The notes beneath the pieces were generated by a model. The model saw only the letters and a list, made by a program, of their open reading frames with translations. It ran no database searches and was not told where the DNA came from. The translations under genes and the position numbers were made by a program. A stretch of DNA of 64,000 bases from Portulaca oleracea (Eukaryota > Streptophyta > Magnoliopsida > Caryophyllales > Portulacaceae), in NCBI GenBank assembly GCA_029582165.1, contig CM055868.1, positions 25,388,891 to 25,452,890 of the forward strand, written 5' to 3'. This document shows, piece after piece, positions 9,561-20,975 of the stretch (its first letter is position 1; each line of letters starts with the position of its first letter).

Positions 9561-12500
9561 TGTAACGCTCCGAAAATTCAATTATAGAAAAGTCAAAGTC
9601 AAACTAACGTTAACAGACAAAACTTAGCGGAAGACTTCAAATTTAGTTTGGGCGTTACTGCCGTATCCCCGAAGGAATACAAGGCGAGAAAGGAAAACAC
9701 AACTGTCTGCTAACGGCAACTACTAACAACTCGAAACAACTTTAAGAATTCATAACGAAAACAATATAAAAGATTCAAGGACTTCTAGACTCGTCGTCCT
9801 CACTTCTAATTCCCGTCCCCAGCATTTAGATCTTCACCTGAAATCAAAACATTTCAGAAAATGAGGGGGAAATCTCAATAATGCCTACCCCTAACGTTTA
9901 AAACAGTTTAAGTTCATTTCAATTCATTTTGGGGAGAGGGATCAAATCAAACGTTTTACAAACCTTTACTCCCATACTGTTTCCTCAACCCATCCAATCC
10001 ATATTTTAATTTGCGGGCGGGATACCAAATCCCTTAAAGTAACATTTGCCCACCAAAGGCATCAAACAATCGCCCACCAAAGGCATTATGACATTCGCCC
10101 ACCAAAGGCATATCGAAACATTCGCCCACCAAAGGCATGATAACATTCGCCCACCAAAGGCATATCGAAACATTTGCCCACCAAAGGCATGATAACATTC
10201 GCCCACCAAAGGCTTTAAAATTACTATTCTATATCAGGGAAGGAAGCCCCGATCTCCTGGTCCATAACCCTGCAGGTTGTTACGCCTGCACAACAGGTTA
10301 TCCCCCGAAACCCGCTTAATGTTTCCACTTGAATTATTAATTCAGTATTCAAACTCGACTCACAACTCTCAAGTCAAACCATCCCAAGTTATCAAAACCA
10401 TTATCAAAACTTCGAAAAAAAGACCATCCAATTTCTCAACTCAAATAAACCAAGATCATAATCGAATCAAAGATTATCAAAACAGATGGTCGCATTTCCA
10501 CAAAAGTCCCCTTTCGGGATGCAATTCTCAAAATAAATTATAAAACATCAAAACACATTTAAAGAGCATCCCGGTGGGGATTAGAGCATAGACAATTACC
10601 TGGATACTTCACAAGATAGTAGTAACGAAGGGCACACTTGAGCTCACTAACGTCTCGCACTAACTCGGGCCTAGAATGAAAGTAATTATCTAATCAAAAC
10701 GCGTTCTAGCGAGGTTAGTATTAACTACCAACTATCTAACCCATCCCCTAGGAACACTTAGGTTCCTATCAATTAAAATACTACACTTAGGAAACATAGA
10801 ACAAAGCATGCATAGAAATTTAATCAACAATTTACATGTATAAAGGCAAGCAGGGACAGAATATAACGCTTACACAAAACGGTTCATAAAACGACTTTCC
10901 GACATCCTACGGGTCTGATTCTGGACTTTTCGGAAACCTCAGAATGTCTACTAAAACTTTCATGTTGATGACTAGGCCCAATTCAGTCCCGAAGGACTCT
11001 AAAAACTCACATCTTCCTAATTGGTCCAGAACTGATAGGTTTTTGTAAAACGGCTATAACTCGGGTAATACAAGTCAAACGTTCGATCCGTCAAATTCCT
11101 ATGGTTCCTAACACCTAAAGGAACTTCCAGTAAAAAGGGCTTGGTCAAAAGACATCTATGCTAGTCGTGGCAACCCGATATTTAAACCCTCACAAAATTG
11201 CCCCGATCCCGGTCTTTATTTAATTCGTTATTTAGGTTCTAACTTCTACCATTCGATCCTGGGGTTCTAGTTTGGATTTAAAACAGTGATCAAGGTCCAA
11301 GGTCTAAGTCAACTAAGGTCCAACATCATCCTTTAATATTAAACGAATCATAAACTTAGTCATAACATTTAATCTTAACAAGAAATTATTTTAATCAAAT
11401 TCAAGAAAGACTTAGGAAAACATAAAGACAACATAGATGTAACTTCTAATCAAGAACCCTAGTAACTAATTCTTTTATTAACTAAAACAAGATTCGTGAT
11501 TTTATTAACAAGAATCGAACTTTCATTAGGTTACCTAATTTATCTAACAAATCTATCAAGATTGACCTTTAAAGAAAATAAAGAACATGAAATTATTAAA
11601 CTAGCTATTCAAGAATTAACCTAGGTAATTTAGTTATCGAATTCGTGCATACAATAATAATATTGTGGTCTACATGATTCATGTAAAGAATATAACGAAT
11701 ATTAAAGAATCACTTTCAACCCTAATAATCAACTATTACAACCTAAATCTAATTACAATTTATAACATAAAATTACACATATTAATTACACAAATTACAC
11801 ATAACAAATAACAATCTACACATAATTACAACAAAAGAACTAATTACAATTAATTTCCCCTAATTACAAAATTACAGAAATTAATAACAATAATATTACA
11901 ATCAGATTTTAATATTAAAAACAAGAAAAATAAAAGAAAAAGAAAAGAAAAGAAAGAAACAGTTAGGGTTAGTATAGATTAGGGTTAGGGTTTTAGGGTT
12001 TACGCAGGGGGTGCAGGGGCGGTTCCTCGGTGGTTCTGGGCGGCGGTCGGTGGTTGAGTCGGCGGAGACGACGACGAGGGGTGGTGCGACGGTCGAGGCG
12101 GCGACGGTGGTCGAACGGCAAGCGGCTTTTGGTGGCGTCGGGGCGAGGTCGAGGTCGGCGTTATCGGGTTCGACAAAGATGCGGCCTTTCCTTCGGTGGC
12201 GTGCGACGACGATCGCGGTGGTCCCGCGCGTCGTGCGGTGGTGCGGGCGGCGACGGTGGCGGCGCTGGGTGGTGGTCATTGACGCTGGCTGGGCCCGGTC
12301 GAGCAGAGGAAGGAGAAAGGGAAAAAGCAACGGAGGACGGGGGAGAGGGAGAGTGGGCGCGGTGGCGGTCGGTGGTGGTTGGCGTAGGCGGCTGTCGGTG
12401 GTTGGTGGGCGGTCGGGCGAGGGGAAGGAGGAAAGAGGAGGAGAAAGGGAAAGAGAGGGGGGGTCGCGGTGGTCGTCTGCGATGGTGGGGCCGGGGTGGT

Positions 12501-12993
12501 TGCCGGCGACGGCTAGGGCAGCCGACTGGTGGCTGCGGCTGCTGGGCGCGGCAGAGGGAGAGAGAGAGATTGGGAGGAGAGGGGAGTAGCTAGGGTTTGA
12601 GGAGGGTTTAGTTTAGGGTTTGAGGGAGGGAGTTAGGTGTATATATATGCTACCCATAATTAGGCCCAATTAACTCAACTAATCCTAACTCAGCCCAATT
12701 AACAAATAAAAACTGATTTTTCTAAAAAAAACCTAATAATTCTAATAATAGTAATAATAATATTAATACTAATAATCATATAATCACATAACAAATAATA
12801 TTCACGTAATTATTCACATAATAATATTAACCAGCGGAAATTACTATTCTACCCTTGTTAGCCCCTCAACGGTCCTACGAGCTCAAGCGTTAGCATAAAT
12901 AAACACATTACGAACAATAATAAAACACGAAGTCAACCTATTGTATTAACGACGTCACGGTCAACATCGTTGGATTTTTTTCTGGGTTTTACA
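9561..12993 (-). repeat. 3' LTR of the TR-GAG element (3433 bp)
   Basis: Direct repeat of 15343-18745. In minus orientation: TGTAAAACCC start at 12993, TATA box (TATATATA at 12640-12649), GC-rich leader block 12011-12592, AT-rich central part, a short tandem array (10047-10216), and end CGTTACA at 9561. The GC-rich block gives open frames on both strands that are by-products of composition. The outer flank carries the target duplication CATTC. Confidence 0.9.
10047..10216. repeat. LTR minisatellite, seven units of 25-27 bp (copy 1)
   Basis: Seven units beginning GCCCACCAAAGGC, joined by alternating linkers ATATCGAAACATT and ATGATAACATT. The same array with the same unit order is in the other LTR at 15824-15993, so it predates this insertion. 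The diverged LTR at 27165-29125 has its own array at the matching place (GCGATGGTCATCCGTGA units, 28440-28560). Confidence 0.9.
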
Positions 12994-13145
12994 TCATTAC
13001 CTTCTTAAAAGAAGTTTCGTCCTCGAAACTTAAACTTAAACTTAACCCTAACGGTCCGGTAAGGAAAACTAACGGTTTCTTTTCTCCTAAAATTCGAGGT
13101 TTTACATCATTACCTTCTTAAAAGAAGTTTCGTCCCCGAAACTTG
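12994..13145 (-). other. Polypurine end and duplicated LTR-start junction
   Basis: The segment next to the 3' LTR reads, on the minus strand, ...GAAACTTCTTTTAAGAAGGTAATGA then TGTAAAACC. This junction occurs twice: at the real LTR edge (12987-13030) and again at 13099-13143. The stretch between (about 113 bp) begins TGTAAAACCTCG and looks like the first 100 bases of a related LTR. AAGAAGGTAATGA is the likely primer for plus-strand synthesis. Confidence 0.6.
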
Positions 13146-14422
13146 ACGCGCCTTAGGCTTGGAACAAATGAGGGTACTTCTTCCTCATTTCGTCTTCTGT
13201 TTCCCAGGTTGCTTCTGATTCCCACTGGGACCACTCCGGTTTCGTTGTTGTGGCCTTTGGTTTCCATTGTAGCCTCCCCTATTCTGATATGTTGGCTGCG
13301 AGGCTCTCCAATTTTCGTTATTTCCACTATTGTAGTCCCCCGAGGGTTGTTCAGGGCAGTGGCGGACCTGATGTTCGAAGCTTCCACAATTAAAAATCCT
13401 CCCCTTGCGGCCTTTGATCTACAATCTTGGGAGTAATGACCAGTTCGACCACAAAAGTGGCATATTGGAATATTCGATGGTCTACGCTCTGAAGACTGGT
13501 TTCCCTGCCAGTTGTTAGGGCGGAACCTCTTCTCCTGATAAGGTTGAGGTGGGTTGAAACGGGGTGGCTCTTTCCTCTTTTTCCCTTGTATGTCTAGCTG
13601 TCGTTCCATGTCATGCATTACCCTTTCAACAGTGAGGGCAACGTTCAGCATGTTCTGATAAGACGTGAACTCCCGTGATGACATGCGATCCTTAATCTTG
13701 CAGTTTAGTCCATCCCAGAAGCGGTCCATCCTTAGCTGTTCAGTGGCTACTAAAGCAGATGCAAACCGAGATAGTTCGGTGAACTTTACAGAGTAGGTGA
13801 GTACGCTGGTTTCCCCTTGACGTAGATTCATGAACTCCTTCTCTTTCGCCTTCTGGAGAGAAATTGGGTAAAATCGATCCTTCAGCACGACCTTGAAGTG
13901 GTTCCAGTCGAAACCCGGTTCAGTCCTCATTTCCTTCACACTGGCCCACCATACATCTGCCTCTTCCTTCAGGTGGTAAGCGGCAAAATCCACCCTTAAC
14001 TCCTCAGGACAGCGCGTGGTGTCGAAAATCTTCTCGACCTCCCTAACCCAATCTTCAAAGACCTTGGGGTCAGCTACCCCGGTGTAAGCGGGCGGATTGA
14101 AGCTATTGAACCTTTGGAGAAGAGCGGAGGGGTCATCTTCCCTCCCTCCTCCTTGTCGATCCACCACTTTCCTCAGTAGGTCCTCGTGCTTGCCGAGCAT
14201 CTCAATCATTAGCATGCTAGCAAGGTCGTTCCCCGGTGTTGCTGTACTCGACCCTGGTATCAAATGAGCCAGGCGTTGGCGCAGTTCAGTTGCAGTTTGA
14301 GGGCGCGATTCGGCCACAGCTGGCGGGCGCTCCCGGTTCCCGTTGTTGGCGTGAGACCCATTCATGTCCGACATCCTGGTTCCAAGGGGTCGATTTAGAC
14401 CACTTAAGGTTCTTACTCTCAC
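13118..14422 (-). CDS. Gag polyprotein of the TR-GAG element
   Basis: Structural capsid/nucleocapsid protein of a Ty3-type retrotransposon, one uninterrupted frame of 434 codons. Met17 (MSDMNGSH) may be the true start, since the first 16 residues look like leader. Residues about 95-260 carry the gag core (FNPPAYTGVADPKVFEDWV, EEADVWWASVKE, FYPISLQKAKEKEFMNLRQG). A zinc knuckle CHFCGRTGHYSQDC sits at about 319-332. Past it the frame is shifted: another frame holds the expected second knuckle (CGSFEHQVRHCP, about 13350-13390). Another encodes the last codons of pol (WETEDEMRKKYPHLF, about 13167-13238). The C-terminus ending RGRNFF is therefore a deletion product joining gag to the tail of pol. 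Expression would come from the TATA box in the 5' LTR. Confidence 0.85.
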   Translation of the reverse strand: MRVRTLSGLNRPLGTRMSDMNGSHANNGNRERPPAVAESRPQTATELRQRLAHLIPGSSTATPGNDLASMLMIEMLGKHEDLLRKVVDRQGGGREDDPSALLQRFNSFNPPAYTGVADPKVFEDWVREVEKIFDTTRCPEELRVDFAAYHLKEEADVWWASVKEMRTEPGFDWNHFKVVLKDRFYPISLQKAKEKEFMNLRQGETSVLTYSVKFTELSRFASALVATEQLRMDRFWDGLNCKIKDRMSSREFTSYQNMLNVALTVERVMHDMERQLDIQGKKRKEPPRFNPPQPYQEKRFRPNNWQGNQSSERRPSNIPICHFCGRTGHYSQDCRSKAARGGFLIVEASNIRSATALNNPRGTTIVEITKIGEPRSQHIRIGEATMETKGHNNETGVVPVGIRSNLGNRRRNEEEVPSFVPSLRRVKFRGRNFF

Positions 14423-15322
14423 AACGCAGATACAAATTCTGAAGTTAACTACTCTTATTGGACTAAAACATAAAAGATCTCGACAAGTAACCGAACCATA
14501 AACATAACTTTAACTCTAATCGCATGTAATAGCATCACATTTCATCACTTTGGTACTTGCAACAAAATTCAAGGGTCCCATCTTTGATATTAACTCCACA
14601 TTTCACTTGATAACTTGCCAATAACTCAAGAGAAGAAATTCATTATTTCATATCCCTTGCACCCAAGCATAGCATAAAGTTTCATTCTCTCCTAACTAGG
14701 GCTAACAAAAGCAACAAGCCACACAGTTATAAATTTTAACAATCAAAAACTATTTACATGTAAACATTACTACTGGGGACTACTCCTCCTACTCTTTTAC
14801 TAACTCTACTTAGAGTATTTTCATACGAAAAAGAGTTCATGCGGACCACGATTGGGGTCCAATCAGGATCGTCAAGCTCATTCCCAAAGTTCTTCTCGGA
14901 GTCTGCTTCCACCTTGAACTCAACTAGAACCTCATCTTAAGGCTCGGTCTTTCATTGAGGCTACCTCCTCTGCAACCCAAAATCTCCAGCGACTACTCCT
15001 CGTATGTCACGTCTTCTTTCGGCCTCCGAATTCTCATCAGAGGTCTTCTTCTGGTTCTAGGCCCTCCTCGGGGCTATATTTCACAACCTCCTCGGGATTT
15101 AGGTCTTCAAGAGAAGCTAGAGCCTCGTGCTCATAGCAAACGCTGCGGTATGCCGTCCAACAGGGTTAGAACATATTAGTAACATAAAATATTAATGACG
15201 AAATCATGTAATATATGGAAAGCATAAAACCCTATTTCCCCATCCTACACTCATCACTCCGAACGTAGCATCCTAAGGTCTAACTAAACCTAAGGGACAC
15301 TTAGGAGCTACCAGGTCGTAAC
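14423..15322 (-). other. Leader between primer site and gag
   Basis: About 900 bp of untranslated leader of the TR-GAG element. No convincing frame on either strand. Dimerisation or packaging signals would be expected here in this class, but none can be pointed to by eye. Confidence 0.5.
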
Positions 15323-15339
15323 CGAGAGCTCTGATACCA
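15323..15339 (-). other. Primer-binding site, initiator Met-tRNA type
   Basis: The minus strand reads TGGTATCAGAGCTCTCGG, starting three bases inside the 5' LTR edge at 15343. TGGTATCAGAGC is the classical complement of the plant initiator methionine tRNA 3' end. It fixes 15343-18745 as the 5' LTR. Confidence 0.92.
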
Positions 15340-15342
15340 TTC

Positions 15343-18300
15343 TGTAACGCCCCGAAAATTCAATTATAGAAAAGTCAAAGTCAAACTAACGTTAACAGAC
15401 AAAACTTAGCGGAAGACTTCAAATTTAGTTTAAGGCACGCTAGTATCGAAGGAATACAAGGCGAGAAAGGAAAACACAACTGTCTGCTAACGGCAACTAC
15501 TAACAACTCGAAACAACTTTAAGAATTCATAACGAAAACAATATAAAAGATTCAAGGACTTCTAGACTCGTCGTCCTCACTTCTAATTCCCATCCCCAGC
15601 ATTTAGATCTTCACCTGAAATCAAAACATTTCAGAAAATGAGGGGGAAATCTCAATAATGCCTACCCCTAACGTTTAAAACAGTTTAAGTTTATTTCAAT
15701 TCATTTTGGGGAGAGGGATCAAATCAAACGTTTTACAAACCTTTACTCCCATACTGTTTCCTCAACCCATCCAATCCATATTTTAATTTGCGGGCGGGAT
15801 ACCAAATCCCTTAAATTAACATTTGCCCACCAAAGGCATCAAACAATCGCCCACCAAAGGCATTATGACATTCGCCCACCAAAGGCATATCGAAACATTC
15901 GCCCACCAAAGGCATGATAACATTCGCCCACCAAAGGCATATCGAAACATTTGCCCACCAAAGGCATGATAACATTCGCCCACCAAAGGCTTTAAAATTA
16001 CTATTCTATATCAGGGAAGGAAGCCCCGATCTCCTGGTCCATAACCCTGCAGGTTGTTACGCCTGCACAACAGGTTATCCCCAGAAACCCGCTTAATGTT
16101 TCCACTTGAATTATTAATTCAGTTTTCAAACTCGACTCACAACTCTCAAGTCAAACCATCCCAAGTTATCAAAACCATTAACAAAACTTCGAATAAAAGG
16201 CCATCCAATTTCTCAACTCAAATAAACCAAGATCACAATCGAATCAAAGATTATCAAAACAGATGGTCGCATTTCCACAAAAGTCCCCTTTCGGGATGCA
16301 ATTCTCAAAATAAATTATAAAACATCAAAACACATTTAAAGAGCATCCCGGTGGGGATTAGAGCATAGACAATTACCTGGATACTTCACAAGATAGTAGT
16401 AACGAAGGGCACACTTGAGCTCACTAACGTCTCGCACTAACTCGGGCCTAGAATGAAAGTAATTATCTAATCAAAACGCGTTCTAGCGAGGTTAGTATTA
16501 ACTACCAACTATCTAACCCATCCCCTAGGAACAGTTAGGTTCCTATCAATTAAAATACTACACTTAGGAAACATAGAACAAAGCATGCATAGAAATTTAA
16601 TCAACAATTTACATGTATAAAGGCAAGCAGGGACAGAATATAACGCTTACACAAAACGGTTCATAAAACGACTTTCCCACATCCTACGGGTCTGATTCTG
16701 GACTTTTCGGAAACCTCAGAATGTCTACTAAAACTTTCATGTTGATGACTAGGCCCAATTCAGTCCCGAAGGACTCTAAAAACTCACATCTTCCTAATTG
16801 GTCCAGAACTGACAGGTTTTTGTAAAACGGCTATAACTCGGGTAATACAAGTCAAACGTTCGATCCGTCAAATTCCTATGGTTCCTAACACCTAAAGGAA
16901 CTTCCAGTAAAAAGGGCTTGGTCAAAAGACATCTATGCTAGTCGTGGCAACCCGATATTTAAACCCTCACAAAACTGCCCCGATCCCGGTCTTTATTTAA
17001 TTCGTTATTTAGGTTCTAACTTCTACCATTCGATCCTGGGGTTCTAGTTTGGATTTAAAACAGTGATCAAGGTCCAAGGTCTAAGTCAACTAAGGTCCAA
17101 CATCATCCTTTAATATTAAACGAATCATAAACTTAGTCATAACATTTAATCTTAACAAGAAATTATTTTAATCAAATTCAAGAAAGACTTAGGAAAACAT
17201 AAAGACAACATAGATGTAACTTCTAATCAAGAACCCTAGTAACTAATTCTTTTATTAACTAAAACAAGATTCGTGATTTTATTAACAAGAATCGAACTTT
17301 CATTAGGTTACCTAATTTATCTAACAAATCTATCAAGATTGACCTTTAAAGAAAATAAAGAACATGAAATTATTAAACTAGCTATTCAAGAATTAACCTA
17401 GGTAATTTAGTTATCGAATTCGTGCATACAATAATAATATTGTGGTCTACATGATTCATGTAAAGAATATAACGAATATTAAAGAATCACTTTCAACCCT
17501 AATAATCAACTATTACAACCTAAATCTAATTACAATTTATAACATAAAATTACACATATTAATTACACAAATTACACATAACAAATAACAATCTACACAT
17601 AATTACAACAAAAGAACTAATTACAATTAATTTCCCCTAATTACAAAATTACAGAAATTAATAACAATAATATTACAATCAGATTTTAATATTAAAAACA
17701 AGAAAAACTAAGAGAAAAAGAAAAGAAAAGAAAGAAACAGTTAGGGTTAGTATAGATTAGGGTTAGGGTTTTAGGGTTTACCCAGGGGGGTGCAGGGGCG
17801 GTTCCTCGGTGGTTCTGGGCGGCGGTCGGTGGTTGCGTCGGCGGAGACGACGACGAGGGGTGGTGCGACGGTCGAGGCGGCGACGGTGGTCGACCGGCAA
17901 GCGGCTTTTGGTGGCGTCGGGGCGAGGTCGAGGTCGGCTTTGGCTGGGTTCGAACAGCAGGCGGCCTTTCCTTCATTGGCGCGGCGACGACGATCGCGGT
18001 GGTCCCGCGCGGTCGTCTGGTGGTGCGGGCGGCGACGGCGTAGTGGTGGTCGCTGACGCGCCGCTGGGCGGTCGAGCAGAGGAAGGAGAAAGGGAAAAAG
18101 AAACGGAGGAAGAGAGAGAGGAGAGTGGTCGGTGGTGGTTGGCGTGGCGGTCGGTGGTTGGTGGGCGGTCGGTGGGCGCGGGCTGGCGCAGGGGAAGGAG
18201 GAAAGAGGAGGAGAAAGGGAAAGAGAGGGGGTCGCGGTGGTCGAATGCGATGGTGGGGCGGGTGGTTGCGACGGCTAGGGCAAATGACCGGTGGCACACG

Positions 18301-18745
18301 GGCGCAGAGGGAGAGAGAGAGATTGGGAGGAGAGGGGAGTAGCTAGGGTTTGAGGAGGGTTTAGTTTAGGGTTTGAGGGAGGGAGTTAGGTGTATATATA
18401 TGCTACCCATAATTAGGCCCAATTAACTCAACTAATCCTAACTCAGCCCAATTAACAAATAAAAACTGATTTTTCTAAAAAAACCTAATAATTCTAATAA
18501 TAGTAATAATAATATTAATACTAATAATCATATAATCACATAACAAATAATATTCACGTAATTATTCACATAATAATATTAACCAGCGGAAATTACTATT
18601 CTACCCTTGTTAGCCCCTCAACGGTCCTACGAGCTCAAGCGTTAGCATAAATAAACACATTACGAACAATAATAAAACACGAAGTCAACCTATTGTATTA
18701 ACGACGTCACGGTCAACATCATTGGATTTTTTTCGGGGTTTTACA
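15343..18745 (-). repeat. 5' LTR of the TR-GAG element (3403 bp)
   Basis: Direct repeat of 9561-12993. TATA box at 18393-18401 (minus strand GCATATATATACACC), followed downstream by the GC-rich block 17790-18345, which would be transcribed as leader. Minisatellite at 15824-15993. Most of the LTR differs from its partner at only scattered single bases. Two patches differ strongly: the GC-rich block, and about 20 bp near the inner end (15428-15450 against 9647-9675). Confidence 0.9.
15824..15993. repeat. LTR minisatellite (copy 2)
   Basis: Same seven-unit array as 10047-10216, with identical unit order. Confidence 0.9.
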
Positions 18746-18815
18746 CATTCCCTCTTTTTTTTTTAATTACCATGAAATAAACATGGTAATTCTATATAGT
18801 TTACCCCATTCATGA

Positions 18816-19103
18816 TCCTTGCATGTGGGAAGACACGGAACTGCCAATACTGGACCCCCCTTTTCATCGTAAAAAAAAAGGGTAGGCCAGAAAAGCATAA
18901 GAGAAGGGTCCTGCTAACCCAAGTGGCACAAAGAGGTGCAGCAAGTGTAACCAGCTAGGCTACAACTATAAGACTTATGGCAGGCCGAGGGACGAGCATG
19001 GTAGATTGTTGTCGAGGTACAAGAGGCAGCGGATGGAGAAAGACGCAAGCACGAGTGGAACCCCCGAAGCAACAACTCAATCCAGTCAAGCCCATGAGTC
19101 ATA
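18816..19103 (+). pseudogene. C-terminal tail of a MULE transposase
   Basis: The last exon of a MuDR-type transposase survives. ILDPPFHRKKKGRPEK is followed, after a small frame slip in an A-rich run near 18870, by CSKCNQLGYNYKTYGRP. The known knuckle of these transposases is Cys-x2-Cys-x4-His-x4-Cys; here the histidine and the last cysteine are both tyrosine, so the motif is damaged. The frame ends at the stop at 19101-19103. No catalytic core precedes it, because the upstream sequence is the edge of the TR-GAG insertion. Confidence 0.6.
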
Positions 19104-19834
19104 GAAGATAGGTGTTATTTTACTTATATTAAACTTATTTGTTTTGTGGAATCGAGTTATGTAATCTGGACATATGTGATTATCAAGTCCCTCTCAAATT
19201 TTCATAAATGAAACCCGTTTGCAATATTTTCACAAATGAAACTCGTTTATAATATGTGACTGTCATGTAAGATCAGAAGCTACAAGAACCAGTAAGAGAG
19301 CATATGACATATTTTGATTGTTCCACAGTATTTGAAGGCTCAGAACACTAGTTGGTCAATTTCACCTATCAAAAAGCACTGGATGAATATTCCAAAAGTT
19401 GATCATATGTCTATGAAAACAATGCATTAAGAGAAAAATGATAAAAATCAAAATGAATACTATAGCAGTTCATCATCCAATTATGCACATAGCAATATGT
19501 TTTGCATTAGCTGTAATCTAAATGCCATGCCTTGTAAGATCATGTGATGAAACAGAACAAAATGATTCCCAACAAATGTGATCCACTAATTTAGATGATG
19601 AGCTGATTTTAAATGTCTTGTGAGCTAACTTCATGTTCTACTGATTCTTAGCATTACGGACTTTCAAAGGGGTGTGACAGACAATGGAACTGTTGTTCCA
19701 CTGATTGGTTTGTTACATATGCAACCAACAATATCCCCCCCCCCCAAAAAAAAAAAAATCAAGCCTAGTTCTCCAACAACAACCAAACAGGGAATGAACA
19801 GAGCGAAATCAAAAGAGTATTTAATTATTAGAAC
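19104..19834. other. No gene seen
   Basis: AT-rich sequence after the MULE tail. A C-run followed by an A-run at 19735-19758 is the only notable feature. No further chlD exon could be recognised on the minus strand here, although the gene would continue in this direction. Confidence 0.4.
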
Positions 19835-20372
19835 CTGGCATCCACCTCGTATTGCTTCCAGGACTAGATACTTTAACTGCTCCTGGCTGATTGTAACATC
19901 TTTCGGATATTCCCTGGCCAAAATAATCTGCAAGCATAGAAAATTACATAAAAATAAGTAAATGATTCCCTTAATCCAAACGCAGAGTTTGATTGTGAAA
20001 AATATTAAGATGAGTATTCACAAATGCAGTATTTTATATAAGCTATATTACAATGGCCTACTACAAATCCCCATTTATTTCCTCGATTTGGACCTCTTGC
20101 CTCATCTGATTAGTAAATAGTCTAAAATGCTATTACTCAGATCTACCAAAGTGACATAGTACTACAAGTCTACAATCCAGGAGCACCCCCCCCCCCCTCT
20201 TTCAACATTACAAATAACATTCTATGATTATGCAGACTAAATATGTACACTAGTACAGTATGACCGAGTAATGAGGGCAAAGTCACAACAATGTAACATC
20301 CCAAAATGAACAGATAGCAAATCAAAATCTGTCAACAAAATCCGAAAACCCCTTCCAACATAACATCTCGAG

Positions 20373-20645
20373 TAGAGCTGGCAACGTTTTGTCTGACCCG
20401 GATTACCCGAATTGTCCAACCCAGAAAAAGTCGGGTCTGGACATAGATTTTTTGTCCGAATTTTAATATTAACCGAATATTCGGACATAAAATCTCTCTT
20501 TTTTCTATTGTCCGGACCCGATTCTAGCTTCGTCCGAATTGTCCGACCTGGTTTGACCTGAAATAAAACCAGGTTTGAACATGAATTTCTCATCCGAATT
20601 TTGACATTGACCGAATTTGTCCGACCTAAATTTTTGCCAACACTA
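20373..20645. mobile_element. hAT-type MITE, 273 bp, perfect 8-bp target duplication
   Basis: Flanked by ATCTCGAG on both sides (20365-20372 and 20646-20653). Termini TAGAGCTGGCAA and, inverted, TAGTGTTGGCAA fit the hAT pattern TAG..(C/T)TGGCAA. The interior is built of diverged CCGAATTGTCCGACC-type units and has no coding capacity. It lies in the space between the two chlD exons. Confidence 0.85.
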
Positions 20646-20653
20646 ATCTCGAG

Positions 20654-20975
20654 AGATAAGGTCATGATGAACTATAACCCTGCATTACTTTTTTTTTTCT
20701 TCCATGACCAGAGATGCTAGTTTGATGGAGACATTTGATAGGGTCACAAAAGGGTATAAAGACATCCATTCTATAAGTTCAGAAGATTTTCATGAATACA
20801 AAATACAAACGTACAAGCAATAGATTGTTGAAAAGAACACAAATGTTATCTCAAGTGAAGGAAAATGCTCAAGGAGAGGCAGCCAGGCAGGTGTGGGTAA
20901 ACCATTCCTACTAATACAAGGTGAATAACTAAACAATAATAAGCATGCAGAAGAACTGACATTGAGTAATCTTAC
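20654..20975. other. Between MITE and chlD exon A, no exon seen
   Basis: Contains a run of T at about 20690 and AT-rich sequence. None of the ChlD residues that should follow exon A were recognised. Confidence 0.4.

Larger units (their letters stand above)
9561..18745 (-). mobile_element. TR-GAG type LTR retrotransposon with intact ends
   Basis: Complete element on the minus strand, flanked by the 5-bp target duplication CATTC (9556-9560 and 18746-18750). LTRs are 9561-12993 (3' LTR) and 15343-18745 (5' LTR), both TGTAA...TTACA, and are nearly identical outside one GC-rich block. The internal region is only about 2.35 kb: primer site, 900-bp leader, one gag gene and a polypurine end. Protease, reverse transcriptase, RNase H and integrase are absent. 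Elements with terminal repeats and only gag are known in plants as TR-GAG and depend on other elements for movement. Relatedness to Tekay/Del chromoviruses is inferred from gag and from the residual pol tail. Confidence 0.88.

Noticed and set aside
10047..10216. Regularly spaced repeats resembling a CRISPR array
   Set aside because: Spacers are not unique, the unit is 25-27 bp in total, and it lies in a plant LTR.
12011..12593. Long GC-rich open frames on both strands (also 17692-18346 and 8616-9131)
   Set aside because: They are low-complexity Arg/Gly/Pro frames within LTR leader blocks; the frames change between the two LTR copies.
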